A DNA stretch of 64,000 bases from an uncultured Pelagibacteraceae bacterium. GTDB lineage: Bacteria > Pseudomonadota > Alphaproteobacteria > Pelagibacterales > Pelagibacteraceae. Every line of letters begins with the position of its first letter. Position 1 is the stretch's first letter. The position numbers were made by a program, and so were the translations under genes. The stretch is from contig CACJHW010000002.1 in assembly GCA_902593285.1 (NCBI GenBank), forward strand, positions 1 to 64,000, read 5' to 3'. Shown in pieces: positions 25,763 through 34,474 of the stretch. Below the pieces are notes generated by a model. It saw nothing but the letters and a program-made list of their open reading frames with translations, ran no database searches and was not told where the DNA came from.

Positions 25763-26161
25763 CTATTTGCTTACTGTTTCCTTAACTTCTTCTTTTTTTG
25801 AAGTTTTAGAAATTTTTTCAGCTTCTGATAACATCTTACCATCTTTTGAAAAAATTTTGTTAATTCTTATCATAGAATATTCTTGTCTATGCCCATTTTT
25901 TCTTCTTGAATTTTGTCTTCTTCTTTTTTTAAAAATTAAAATAGTCCTATTTTTGCTATTTTTAATTAAATCAGCTTCTACTTTTGCACCCTCAATATTT
26001 GGAGTCCCAATTTCAATTGATTTGTCATCACCGTATGCCAAAATTTCATTAAACTCTATCTTAGTCTCAGTTTTTGAGTCTGGTAATTTTTCAATCTTTA
26101 GAATTTCTCCAGATTTTACTTTATACTGTTTTCCACCTGTTTTAATTACTGCGTATGACAT
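25763..26161 (-). CDS. rplU: 50S ribosomal protein L21
   Basis: L21 binds 23S rRNA. The 132-residue protein begins MSYAVIKTGGKQYKV, diagnostic of L21, and contains the basic segment FKKRRRQNSRRKNGHRQ. A Lys/Glu-rich tail beyond residue 105 extends past the usual ~103-residue length; such tails occur in alphaproteobacterial L21. It is the first gene of a long leftward transcript, with a good promoter immediately upstream and no obvious Shine-Dalgarno in the short leader. Confidence 0.97.
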   Translation of the reverse strand: MSYAVIKTGGKQYKVKSGEILKIEKLPDSKTETKIEFNEILAYGDDKSIEIGTPNIEGAKVEADLIKNSKNRTILIFKKRRRQNSRRKNGHRQEYSMIRINKIFSKDGKMLSEAEKISKTSKKEEVKETVSK

Positions 26162-26187
26162 AGTATGATTTAATTTAAAGTTATCGC

Positions 26188-26215
26188 AATATAGTTGTAG
26201 TCAGCTTTTAGTCAA
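26188..26215 (-). promoter_or_regulatory. Sigma-70 promoter of the rplU operon
   Basis: On the minus strand TTGACT (26215-26210) is followed after 16 bases by TATATT (26193-26188), both close to the sigma-70 consensus. It lies in the 64-base gap between gloB and rplU. Initiation near 26181 would give a leader of about 20 bases with no clear Shine-Dalgarno. The position makes it the promoter of the rplU-rpmA-obgE-proBA-nadD-rsfS-ctpA-rppH run. Confidence 0.7.
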
Positions 26216-26225
26216 GCCGAATTAA

Positions 26226-26945
26226 TTAGAAATTATCCTTAAAATCTCTTAATTTTGAAAAGGTTTTAAGATCTTTTGCTCTTAAAAATATATTACTCTC
26301 CAATTCCTCTTTTAAAGTTGAGGGAATGGTAGGAATTCCATTTTCTCTTAATTTTTCCAGTTTTACTATCTTTTTTTGTAAATCTTTGTTTTCGGAATCA
26401 TATTTTTTGCAAAATTTTGCATTGTTAAGAGTGTATTCATGACCACAATAAATTTTTGTATCTCTTGGTAATAATTTAATTTTGTTTAAAGATTCAAACA
26501 TTTCCTCATAAGAGCCTTCAAATATTCTTCCACAACCAAGTGAGAAAAGTGTATCTCCAGTAAAAACTAATTTTTCTTTAAAAAAATTAAAACAAATATG
26601 TCCTGAAGTATGTCCAGGTATATGCATAATTTTTGCTTCAAAGTTTTCAGCTTTCCATATTTGATTATCTTCTAACAATATGTCCATCCCCGGTATTCGT
26701 TTCGAGTCTCCTTTAAAACCTGCAACAATTGATCCATATTTTTTTTTTAATTCTTGATTTCCTCCTATGTGATCATAATGATGATGAGTATTAAGAATAT
26801 ATTTTAATTTTATATTTTTATTTTCTAGGAAACTTATTATTGGTTGAGACTCACTAGGATCTACAACACACGCAGAATTGTTACTTTCATCTATTATTAA
26901 ATAGCTATAGTTGTCTTGAAGACAAGGTATAATTTCAATACGCAT
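26226..26945 (-). CDS. gloB: Hydroxyacylglutathione hydrolase (glyoxalase II)
   Basis: Glyoxalase II hydrolyses S-lactoylglutathione to lactate and glutathione in methylglyoxal detoxification. The 239-residue metallo-beta-lactamase-fold protein has the metal-binding motif THHHYDHIGG at 53-62, a further histidine in HIPGHTSGH, and the family's GDTLFSLGCGRIFEG and CGHEYTLNNAKF segments. It sits one base after metW, a placement seen in other alphaproteobacteria. Confidence 0.94.
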   Translation of the reverse strand: MRIEIIPCLQDNYSYLIIDESNNSACVVDPSESQPIISFLENKNIKLKYILNTHHHYDHIGGNQELKKKYGSIVAGFKGDSKRIPGMDILLEDNQIWKAENFEAKIMHIPGHTSGHICFNFFKEKLVFTGDTLFSLGCGRIFEGSYEEMFESLNKIKLLPRDTKIYCGHEYTLNNAKFCKKYDSENKDLQKKIVKLEKLRENGIPTIPSTLKEELESNIFLRAKDLKTFSKLRDFKDNF

Positions 26946-26946
26946 T

Positions 26947-27543
26947 TTATTGTTCTATCAAAAATATACCAAGATCTGCAAATAAATTTTTAACCCCTAA
27001 ATTACTATCGTTTATTATTGATGTATTAATATCGTTTAATGCGAGTGATTTAAAAATCTTTATATCTTTTGATTTTACAAAATGAAAAAAATCTTTAATT
27101 GTGCACATGTGTAAATTTGGAGTGTTATACCATTCATCTGGTAATGTTTTTGTAATTGGCATTGTACCTTTAAATAACAAATGAAATCTTACTTTCCAAT
27201 ATCCAAAATTAGGAATAGTAACTATTGCTTTTTTTCCAACTCTTAAAAGTTCATCTAAAACTAATTCAGGATTAAGAAAAGCTTGAAGTGTTTGACTTAA
27301 AATAACATAATCAAACGATTTGTCTGGAAATTGTTTTAAATCTTTCTCAGCATTTCCCTCAATTACAGTTAAACCTTTTGCGATACATTCTTGTACTTTT
27401 TCTTTAGAAATTTCTAATCCTCTTATATTTATGTTTTTATTCTCTTTTAAAAATTTCATTAAAGTTCCATCAGCACAACCTACATCTAAGACTTTCTTAT
27501 CTTTTTCAATTAAATCTGCTATTACTTGAAATTCATTTTTCAT
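26947..27543 (-). CDS. metW: MetW, methyltransferase-fold partner of MetX
   Basis: MetW is a class I SAM-methyltransferase-like protein encoded next to metX. Work on other bacteria indicates that it can act as a partner needed by some MetX enzymes. The 198 residues show the SAM-binding motif VLDVGCADGTLMKFL (about 17-32), DYVILSQTLQAF, and the typical NFGYWKVRFHLLFKGTMP and WYNTPNLHMCTIKDF segments. It lies between metX and gloB with two-base and one-base gaps. Its catalytic role, if any, is not evident from sequence. Confidence 0.95.
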   Translation of the reverse strand: MKNEFQVIADLIEKDKKVLDVGCADGTLMKFLKENKNINIRGLEISKEKVQECIAKGLTVIEGNAEKDLKQFPDKSFDYVILSQTLQAFLNPELVLDELLRVGKKAIVTIPNFGYWKVRFHLLFKGTMPITKTLPDEWYNTPNLHMCTIKDFFHFVKSKDIKIFKSLALNDINTSIINDSNLGVKNLFADLGIFLIEQ

Positions 27544-27545
27544 AA

Positions 27546-28661
27546 TTAGTTTTCCTCGTAAGATTTATCTAAAAAGTTTTTAAGTGCACTTAAGAAATCA
27601 GGAACGTCTAGTAAAAAGGAGTCGTGACCTTTATCTGACTCAATTTCTACAAATCCAACATCAGCTCCTATTGAGTTTAACGCAATCACAATATCTTTGT
27701 TTTCTTGTGTTGGATAAAGCCAATCTGAAGTAAATGAAATTATAAAAAATTTTGCTTTTGTATTTATAAATGCTTCAGAAAGATTACCATTGAATTGCTT
27801 AGCTAAATCAAAATAATCCATTGCTCTAGTGATATAAAGATAACTATTTGCATCAAATCTATCTACGAATACTGAGCCCTGATATCTCAAATAACTTTCT
27901 ATTTGAAAATCAGCATCAAATCCAAATTTAAGATCTTCTCTTTCTTGTAACTTTCTTCCAAATTTTTCCTGCAAACCTTTTTTAGATAAATAAGTTATAT
28001 GAGCTGCCATTCTCGCTACAGCCAATCCCTTTCCAGGATTAGTATCGTTTGATGTATAGTTTCCCTCTTTCCAGTTACTATCAGCTGTAATAGCTTGTCT
28101 ACCTAGTTCGTTAAAAGCAATATTTTGTGCTGAATGACTGGATGTGGTTGCTATTGGTATCACTGTTTTAGATTTATCAGGAAAGTTGCTGATAAACTGA
28201 AGGACCTGCATACCTCCCATTGAACCTCCAGTTATAGAAAATAATTTATCTATACCAAAATGATCAAGTAAATTATATTGAGCATTCACCATATCATTAA
28301 TTGTAATAACTGGAAAATTTGTTCCAAAAATTTTTTGATCAGGACCTTTATGACTTGGTCCGTATGATCCCAGACATCCACCAATTACGTTAGAGCAAAT
28401 AACAAAATATTTATTCGTATCGATAGCCTTATTAGGACCTACTGCATAACTCCACCAACCCTCTTTGTTAGTTACAGGGTTTATTCCGGTTACAAATTGA
28501 TCTCCTGTTAGAGCATGAAAAACTAATATTGCATTATCTTTTTTTGAATTAAGTGAACCGTAAGTTTCATAGGCTATAGGAAAATCTTTTATGGTCTTAC
28601 CACAGTCTAATTTAAGTGGTTTCTTTACAATTAAAGTTTTTATGTTTTTCTCAGTATTCAT
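27546..28661 (-). CDS. metX: Homoserine O-acyltransferase MetX
   Basis: MetX acylates homoserine (acetyl- or succinyl-CoA as donor) in the first dedicated step of methionine synthesis. The 371-residue alpha/beta-hydrolase protein has HALTGDQF and the nucleophile Ser147 in GGSMGGMQ. The acid lies in FTSDWLYP and the His in SDKGHDSFLLD. The donor cannot be decided by eye; a metW partner is often associated with succinyl-CoA use. The gene is preceded by a SAM-II riboswitch, which is direct evidence for repression by S-adenosylmethionine. Confidence 0.96.
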   Translation of the reverse strand: MNTEKNIKTLIVKKPLKLDCGKTIKDFPIAYETYGSLNSKKDNAILVFHALTGDQFVTGINPVTNKEGWWSYAVGPNKAIDTNKYFVICSNVIGGCLGSYGPSHKGPDQKIFGTNFPVITINDMVNAQYNLLDHFGIDKLFSITGGSMGGMQVLQFISNFPDKSKTVIPIATTSSHSAQNIAFNELGRQAITADSNWKEGNYTSNDTNPGKGLAVARMAAHITYLSKKGLQEKFGRKLQEREDLKFGFDADFQIESYLRYQGSVFVDRFDANSYLYITRAMDYFDLAKQFNGNLSEAFINTKAKFFIISFTSDWLYPTQENKDIVIALNSIGADVGFVEIESDKGHDSFLLDVPDFLSALKNFLDKSYEEN

Positions 28662-28695
28662 AGTGTTTGACTGTTTCGAATTGTGAGAAAAAAAA

Positions 28696-28746
28696 CTATT
28701 TTAGCGGTTTTTTTTAAGCGCTCGCAATTCAGTTAAATCAGCGCAT
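28696..28746 (-). promoter_or_regulatory. SAM-II riboswitch controlling metX
   Basis: On the minus strand the metX leader reads GCGCTGATTTAAC, a nine-base loop, AGCGC, a 12-base A-rich linker and GCTAAA. Stem P1 (GCGCT with AGCGC), the GATTTAAC loop and the GCTAAA pseudoknot strand, and the spacing between them, match the SAM-II (metA-type) aptamer as I recall it from marine alphaproteobacteria. Binding of S-adenosylmethionine should lock the pseudoknot and lower metX expression. The 3' A-run and the following T-run could alternatively pair (AAAAAAAC with GTTTTTTT), giving a competing hairpin. About 35 bases separate it from the metX ATG. Confidence 0.9.
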
Positions 28747-28750
28747 AATT

Positions 28751-28779
28751 TTTTTACTAGAACTTATTTATTATGTCAA
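28751..28779 (-). promoter_or_regulatory. Promoter of metX-metW-gloB
   Basis: A perfect -35 box TTGACA (28779-28774, minus strand) is followed after 17 bases by TAAAAA (28756-28751). Transcription would begin near 28745, exactly where the SAM-II aptamer begins. The riboswitch would therefore sit at the very 5' end of the message. The -10 match is only moderate; the perfect -35 and the placement raise confidence. Confidence 0.6.
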
Positions 28780-28853
28780 TTTTTTTAAAAAATCCTCTTA
28801 TTCTCTATAAAATTTTGTAATTTTATCTATAAAGAGCACATAAATTAAAAAAA

Positions 28854-29939
28854 ATGATAACTCCAAATTTCAAAAAATTTAAAATTGAGGCTTATAAGCC
28901 TGGTAAATCAAAATTTAAGAAACTTAAGAACGTAATTAAGCTTTCAGCAAATGAGTCTGCTTTAGGTATGAGTCCTAAAGCAAAGAAAATAATATCAAAT
29001 AAAAATCTGAATTTAGATAAATATCCAGATGGAAAATCTCAAAATTTAAGAAAAGCAATATCTAAAGCTTATAAATGTAATTCTGAGAAAATTATTTGTG
29101 GAGCTGGTTCAGATGAAGTTATTCAAATGATCTGTCAGTTGTTTTTAAACCCAAAAGATGAGGTTGTGGTACCAGAGTACAGTTTTTTAATGTACAGAAT
29201 TTACTCAAAAATAGTAGGTGCAAAAGTTGTATTTGCAAAAGAAATTAATTTTAAAGTTTCAGTAAATGAAATTTTAAAAAAAATAACAAAAAAAACTAAA
29301 ATTGTGTTTATAGCTAACCCAAACAATCCTACAGGAACTTACTTAACGAAAAAAGAAGTTTTAGAATTAAGAAAAAGATTAAATAAAAAAATTTTACTAG
29401 TTATAGATGATGCCTATGCAGAATATATGAAAAACAAAGATTATTCATCTGGGTTAGATTTGTTTAAAAATAAAGACAATGTTTTCATCCTTAGAACTTT
29501 TTCAAAAATGTTTGGATTAGCTTCTCTGAGAGTAGGTTGGGGATATGGATCAAAAAAAATAGTAGATGCGCTAAATGTTATAAAACCACCATTTAATGTA
29601 AATGGTATTGCTCAATTAGCTGCCACTGAGTCACTGAAGGATAAATCTTTCATAAATAAATCGATTAGACATAATTTATTATATTCTGAAAAAATTAAGA
29701 AATTTCTTGAGACATATAATATTTTTTCAAATTCTGTTTCAGCAAATTTTTTGTTACTTAATTTTGAAAAATGCAGATATTCAGCAAAATTTCTGTATGA
29801 AAAACTTAAAAATAAGGGAATTATTTTAAGATCAACAGAAGATGGTTATCATATAAAGAATAAATTAAGGTTAACTATTGGATCTAAAAAAGAAAACTTA
29901 AAATTTATGAGTGTTATTAAACAAGTATTGAAAAAATGA
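28854..29939 (+). CDS. hisC: Histidinol-phosphate / aromatic aminotransferase
   Basis: This is a fold-type I PLP aminotransferase of the HisC family, 361 residues. The family transaminates imidazole acetol phosphate in histidine synthesis and often also aromatic amino acids. Visible motifs are the PLP-contacting ANPNNPTGT and DDAYAEY, and the PLP lysine Lys218 in RTFSKMFGLASLRVGWG. It overlaps the next gene, a TyrA-like dehydrogenase, by ATGA. That suggests a role in tyrosine/phenylalanine synthesis, perhaps alongside histidine. No promoter was clear in the A/T-rich upstream spacer. Confidence 0.92.
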   Translation: MITPNFKKFKIEAYKPGKSKFKKLKNVIKLSANESALGMSPKAKKIISNKNLNLDKYPDGKSQNLRKAISKAYKCNSEKIICGAGSDEVIQMICQLFLNPKDEVVVPEYSFLMYRIYSKIVGAKVVFAKEINFKVSVNEILKKITKKTKIVFIANPNNPTGTYLTKKEVLELRKRLNKKILLVIDDAYAEYMKNKDYSSGLDLFKNKDNVFILRTFSKMFGLASLRVGWGYGSKKIVDALNVIKPPFNVNGIAQLAATESLKDKSFINKSIRHNLLYSEKIKKFLETYNIFSNSVSANFLLLNFEKCRYSAKFLYEKLKNKGIILRSTEDGYHIKNKLRLTIGSKKENLKFMSVIKQVLKK

Positions 29940-30832
29940 AAAATATTTTAATTATTGGCTGTGGATTATTAGGTTCATCTTTATTAAGGCGTATTAGCAA
30001 AAAAAAAATAGCAAAAAAAATATTTATCTATGAAAAATCAAAATCAAATCTTGCTAAGATTAAAAGATTAAAATTACCTGGAAAAATTGTTAAATCATTA
30101 AAAGAAGGTACAAGTAATTCCGATTTAATCATCTTTTGTACACCAATGAGTGAATACAAAAATATTATTTTAAAAATTAATAAATTTATACCATCGAAAA
30201 CATTGATTACAGATATTGGTTCTTCAAAAATTGAAACTTCTAAAATTATAAATAAATTTTTAAAGAAAGGTATTCATTGGATTCAAAGTCACCCGATAGC
30301 TGGATCAGAGGTTAGTGGACCAGAGCATGGTAAAGAAAATATGTTTACTGATAGATGGTGCATAATAATTAAAGAAAAAAATATTAAAAAAAATAATATA
30401 AATATTCTAACTAAGTTTTGGAAAAAAATTGGAGCAAAAGTAGTTGTTATGAGCGCTGAAAAACATGACAAAATTTTTTCTATTACTAGTCATTTACCAC
30501 ACTTAATTGCATATAATCTGGTGAAATCTGCACAAGATTTTGAGAAAAAACAAAATTATGAGCTAATCAAATATAGCGCTGGTGGATTACGAGATTTTTC
30601 TAGGATCGCAGCATCAAATGAAATCATGTGGAGAGATATTTTTTTTAACAATAAAAATAATATTTCAAAAGCGATTGATTTATTTATTAAAAATTTAAAT
30701 CAATTTAAAAAAGATATTAATTCAAAAAATAATAAGTCTATCGTAAAGAAACTTATTCAGACTAAAAAAGTAAGGTCAAAAATCATCAAATTGAAACAAG
30801 ATATAGACAAGCCTGACTTTGGAAGAAATTAA
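29936..30832 (+). CDS. tyrA: Prephenate/arogenate (cyclohexadienyl) dehydrogenase
   Basis: TyrA oxidatively decarboxylates prephenate or arogenate in tyrosine synthesis. The 298-residue protein has an N-terminal NAD(P)-binding GCGLLGSSLLRRI (8-20). The conserved SHPIAGSEVSGPEHG substrate segment and SITSHLPHLIAYNLV follow in the helical domain. It has no chorismate mutase or ACT domain. It is coupled to hisC by an ATGA overlap. Its 3' end overlaps the convergent NlpC/P60 gene by four bases. Substrate and cofactor preference are not resolved by eye. Confidence 0.92.
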   Translation: MKNILIIGCGLLGSSLLRRISKKKIAKKIFIYEKSKSNLAKIKRLKLPGKIVKSLKEGTSNSDLIIFCTPMSEYKNIILKINKFIPSKTLITDIGSSKIETSKIINKFLKKGIHWIQSHPIAGSEVSGPEHGKENMFTDRWCIIIKEKNIKKNNINILTKFWKKIGAKVVVMSAEKHDKIFSITSHLPHLIAYNLVKSAQDFEKKQNYELIKYSAGGLRDFSRIAASNEIMWRDIFFNNKNNISKAIDLFIKNLNQFKKDINSKNNKSIVKKLIQTKKVRSKIIKLKQDIDKPDFGRN

Positions 30833-31578
30833 TATTTTATTTTAGATACTTTTTTTACCTTTAGCTTGGCAGTTTTTTCAATTCTATTAATTGTTTCTAT
30901 AATTGGCATAATAATTACTTTTCTTTCTGGACCATAAGCATGAATCAGTTGTTTAGAATTTAAACACATAGCAACATGACCTTTCCAAAAAATAATATCT
31001 CCTTTTTTAAATAGTCTTTTCTTTGAATTCTTTTTTGTATATTTGATCTGATCTTTTGTATCTCTTGGATAAAACGAATTATTATAAAAATAAAATATTT
31101 GCAATAAGGCTGAACAATCAATACCTTTAAATGTTTTTCCACCCCAAACATATTTTACATTTAAAAATTTTTTAAATATTTTTGTAAAATTGTTTTCTTT
31201 ATGTTTTAATTTTCTAATATCTGCTTTTTTAATCCATTTATTTTTTTCAATTTTTACATAATTTTTATTTTGCTTAAATACAGATAGTTTGGATGCAAGT
31301 GGAAGCCAACTATTGGTTCCAATTCCAGGCTTTTTAAAAATCCTTGCTTTTAATGAACTGACTTTATAGTTAGGGTTAAATTTTTCTACATATTTTGAAT
31401 TTTTTATAAACCCCTTATAGTTATCAAACAAAGTTTTAATTTTTATCCAATTTTTATTTTTTGCTAATATTTTGAATTTTTCACCATGTATAATTTGTGA
31501 GGTTACCTCAGATTGTCTCGAAGGATTTTTGTAAATGTTCGAAAAATTACCTATGAAATAAAAATTATTTTGCACCAA
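30829..31578 (-). CDS. SH3-containing NlpC/P60 peptidoglycan hydrolase
   Basis: This 249-residue protein resembles gamma-D-glutamyl-diamino-acid endopeptidases that cut cell-wall peptides. Two SH3-like beta segments cover about 1-120 (YKNPSRQSEVTSQIIHGEKFKIL). The NlpC/P60 domain follows, with the catalytic Cys in FKGIDCSALLQ, the His in GHVAMCLNS and a third polar residue in HAYGPE. No signal peptide or lipobox is evident, so it may act in the cytoplasm on imported muropeptides. It overlaps the upstream AmpG-like permease gene by 14 bases. Many lysines reflect the local A/T richness. Confidence 0.85.
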   Translation of the reverse strand: MVQNNFYFIGNFSNIYKNPSRQSEVTSQIIHGEKFKILAKNKNWIKIKTLFDNYKGFIKNSKYVEKFNPNYKVSSLKARIFKKPGIGTNSWLPLASKLSVFKQNKNYVKIEKNKWIKKADIRKLKHKENNFTKIFKKFLNVKYVWGGKTFKGIDCSALLQIFYFYNNSFYPRDTKDQIKYTKKNSKKRLFKKGDIIFWKGHVAMCLNSKQLIHAYGPERKVIIMPIIETINRIEKTAKLKVKKVSKIKY

Positions 31579-32941
31579 TTTTAATATTGTTTTTTATTAA
31601 CCATAAACAAATTAACGATGGTATCACCATTATAGTCGTTAAAACAAAAAATGTTCCCCAATCTCCGTTTAACCAGTCAACTAGAGCTCCTGATGATGAA
31701 GCCAGTGTGGTACGACCAGCAGTACCAATTGAAGCAAGCAATGCATATTGTGTGGCTGTATAAGTTCTATCAACTAGTAATGAAATAAATGCAACAAATG
31801 CTACAGTTGCAAAAGCTGCTGTGATATCATCAGCTATAACAGCAATTGCAAATAAAATTTCAGATTTTCCAGTCCATGCCAAAACTGCAAATAAAAGATT
31901 GGTTATAGCCATTAACCCACCAGCAAAGAACATAGTTTTAATTGTTCCAGCTCTCATGGCCATTACTCCACCCAACAAAGTAAATACAACTGTTGTTATC
32001 CAGCCAAGACCTTTTGAATAAATTGCAATTTGACCTTTGGAGAAACCAATTTCTTTATAAAAAACAATAGACATTCTTCCCATAAATGCCTCACCTATTT
32101 TAAATAAAAAAACAAATCCTAAAATTCCAGCTGCAATGGCAAAACCATTTTTTTTAAAAAAACTAATAATAGGTCCACCAATAGTTCCTGTTATATATGC
32201 AATAAAATTTGTAATTATATTGCTAGATCCAAGTTTTCCTTCAATTAATTTGTCCGTTTCTCTTTGTTTTGCTTCTCTATTTGTTTCGATAGGCTCATGA
32301 ACAAACATTAATCCAATATTCATTAAAATTATCAAAACACCTAAAATTAAAAAAGTAGCTTGCCAGTAATCAGATACCCCAAGGTTTTCGAAAAATTCTG
32401 CTGTAAATAAAGCAACAACTCCACCTAATTTATAACCTGTCCACCAACCAACAACAGCCATGGCTGCACCAGCAGCCATTGATTTTCCTTCATTTTCATT
32501 TATCTGCTCAATTCTTAATGCATCTACGGTTATATCTTGGGTCGCAGACGCAATAGCAATAATTAAACCAACAGTAATTAATAATGCTAAATTTTCTGTA
32601 GGATTAATTACACTCCAAACAACAAGACTTAACAAAATAATTAATTGCATCAAAACTATCCAGCCTCTTCTATGACCTAGTTTTTTTGTTAGTATTGGAA
32701 TTTGAATTCTATCTATAATGGGAGCCCATAAATAATTTAAAGCGTATACTCCAAAAATTAAACCTGCCCATCCAATTGTTGATCTACTAAGACCTTCTTC
32801 TTTAAGCCAAAGACTCAAGCTACTAGCAATTAATACCCAAGGGAAACCACTTATTGCACCTAATAAAAGAATTCTTACCATTCGAATATCTTTATAAACT
32901 GCAAGAGAATCAAGCCATGTTTGTTTCTTTGTTTCGGACAT
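31565..32941 (-). CDS. ampG: AmpG-like major facilitator permease
   Basis: This is a 12-helix MFS permease of 458 residues related to AmpG, which imports anhydro-muropeptides from the periplasm. Conserved early segments include LLLGAISGFPWVLIASSLSLWLKEEG and LNYLWAPIIDRIQIP, and QDITVDALRIE is typical of the AmpG group. I use the ATG at 32941, preceded by GGAG nine bases upstream. An in-frame TTG at 32956 overlaps that GGAG and is probably not used. Its gene touches trkH upstream and an NlpC/P60 hydrolase downstream, supporting a wall-recycling role. The exact substrate is inferred. Confidence 0.82.
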   Translation of the reverse strand: MSETKKQTWLDSLAVYKDIRMVRILLLGAISGFPWVLIASSLSLWLKEEGLSRSTIGWAGLIFGVYALNYLWAPIIDRIQIPILTKKLGHRRGWIVLMQLIILLSLVVWSVINPTENLALLITVGLIIAIASATQDITVDALRIEQINENEGKSMAAGAAMAVVGWWTGYKLGGVVALFTAEFFENLGVSDYWQATFLILGVLIILMNIGLMFVHEPIETNREAKQRETDKLIEGKLGSSNIITNFIAYITGTIGGPIISFFKKNGFAIAAGILGFVFLFKIGEAFMGRMSIVFYKEIGFSKGQIAIYSKGLGWITTVVFTLLGGVMAMRAGTIKTMFFAGGLMAITNLLFAVLAWTGKSEILFAIAVIADDITAAFATVAFVAFISLLVDRTYTATQYALLASIGTAGRTTLASSSGALVDWLNGDWGTFFVLTTIMVIPSLICLWLIKNNIKIGAK

Positions 32942-32943
32942 AA

Positions 32944-34383
32944 TTAATTTCTCCAAAAAGATGGTAAGAACAATACTAATATTGCAAACAACTCAAGTCT
33001 ACCTAAAATCATACCTACAGTTAATATCCATTTAGAAATATCGGGCAAAGCTGAAAAGTCTCCATTAGGCCCTATTATAGGACCTAAACCTGGACCAACA
33101 TTAGATATTGATGTTGCTGCTCCAGAGATAGCAGTTATAAAATCAAGACCTGTTAATGATAACAATGCAGTTAAAATAAAAAAAATAACAAAGTAAAAAT
33201 AAATAAATGAAATTATTGATGCAATAAATTTATCATCAACAGATCCTTGATCGTATTTAATTACAAATATTCCCTTGGGATATATAATTTTTTTTAATTG
33301 ATTTAATATAAATAAATATAAAATTTGAATTCTAAAAATTTTAATACCACAAGTAGTAGATCCAGCACACCCTCCAATAAACATTAGTGCAAGAAATATT
33401 GTTATAGGAAAACTTCCCCAACCATCAAATTCAGCATTAACATAACCTGTTCCGGTCAATATTGAAATTGTATTAAAAAAAATAGTTCTAAAACTAAAGT
33501 TTCCATTATTATTAAAAAATAAATATATTGACAAAATAATAATGCTTATAATTATTACTTTAATAAATGTTTTTATTTGAATATCGTTTAAAAAAATTCT
33601 TTTATTACCACTAATAAATTTAATGTACGCAATAAATGGAATACTTCCTAAAATTATAAAAATCATTGATGATATTTCTATAGGAACACTGTCAAAATAT
33701 CCTATAGATTGATTATAATTAGAAAATCCACCTGTAGCTATGGTAGTCATGGAATGAGTTAAACTATCAAATTTTCCCATTCCAAATATCCAATATGATA
33801 ATGCACAAAGAGCAGTTAGGCCTGAATAAATATAAATTAGTCTCAAAGCTATTTCTTTAGATTTAGGAAGAATTTTTTCAGATGAGTCGTTGCTTGAAAT
33901 TTTAAATAATTGCATGCCACCAACATTCATTATAGGCATTAGAGTAATTGCCATAACAATTATACCAATACCACCTAACCACTGAAGTATTGCTCTCCAT
34001 AATAGAATGCTTTTTGGTGTATTCTCTAAGTCAGAAATAATCGTAGATCCAGTTGTTGTAATACCAGACATACTCTCAAAAAAAGCATCAGTAACTGAAA
34101 GCTCCATAGCCGAAAATATAAATGGTAAAGACCCAAAAATAGCAATACTTAACCAAGATAAAGCAGTTAATAAAAATGCCTGTTGTAAATTTAACTTCTT
34201 GTCGTGGTCTAAATTTGATAGAAAAAATAACGATCCAAAAATTATAGTAACAATAGATGCACCAAAAAACGATGAATCTATTTCGAAATAAATAAATTGA
34301 GCAATTATAGGGATGAACATTGAGACCCCTAAAATTATTTGCAAAATTCCTAGTGTAAAAAAAACAGTTTTATAATTAGACAT
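32944..34383 (-). CDS. trkH: TrkH-family potassium uptake membrane subunit
   Basis: TrkH is the pore-forming subunit of low-affinity potassium uptake. The 479-residue, strongly hydrophobic protein has the four pore-loop filters spaced along the chain: ITTTGSTI, IATGGFSN, LTGTGYVNAEF and ISNVGPGLG. The regulatory TrkA partner is not in the window. It is transcribed with the AmpG-like permease downstream. Substrate is inferred from the family. Confidence 0.93.
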   Translation of the reverse strand: MSNYKTVFFTLGILQIILGVSMFIPIIAQFIYFEIDSSFFGASIVTIIFGSLFFLSNLDHDKKLNLQQAFLLTALSWLSIAIFGSLPFIFSAMELSVTDAFFESMSGITTTGSTIISDLENTPKSILLWRAILQWLGGIGIIVMAITLMPIMNVGGMQLFKISSNDSSEKILPKSKEIALRLIYIYSGLTALCALSYWIFGMGKFDSLTHSMTTIATGGFSNYNQSIGYFDSVPIEISSMIFIILGSIPFIAYIKFISGNKRIFLNDIQIKTFIKVIIISIIILSIYLFFNNNGNFSFRTIFFNTISILTGTGYVNAEFDGWGSFPITIFLALMFIGGCAGSTTCGIKIFRIQILYLFILNQLKKIIYPKGIFVIKYDQGSVDDKFIASIISFIYFYFVIFFILTALLSLTGLDFITAISGAATSISNVGPGLGPIIGPNGDFSALPDISKWILTVGMILGRLELFAILVLFLPSFWRN

Positions 34384-34474
34384 TTTGAAAGAACATTATT
34401 TTATGGTAAATAAATTTCAACTCTATAAGAATTAATAAAATCGCCAATTTACGATTTTTATAAAAAATATATTC

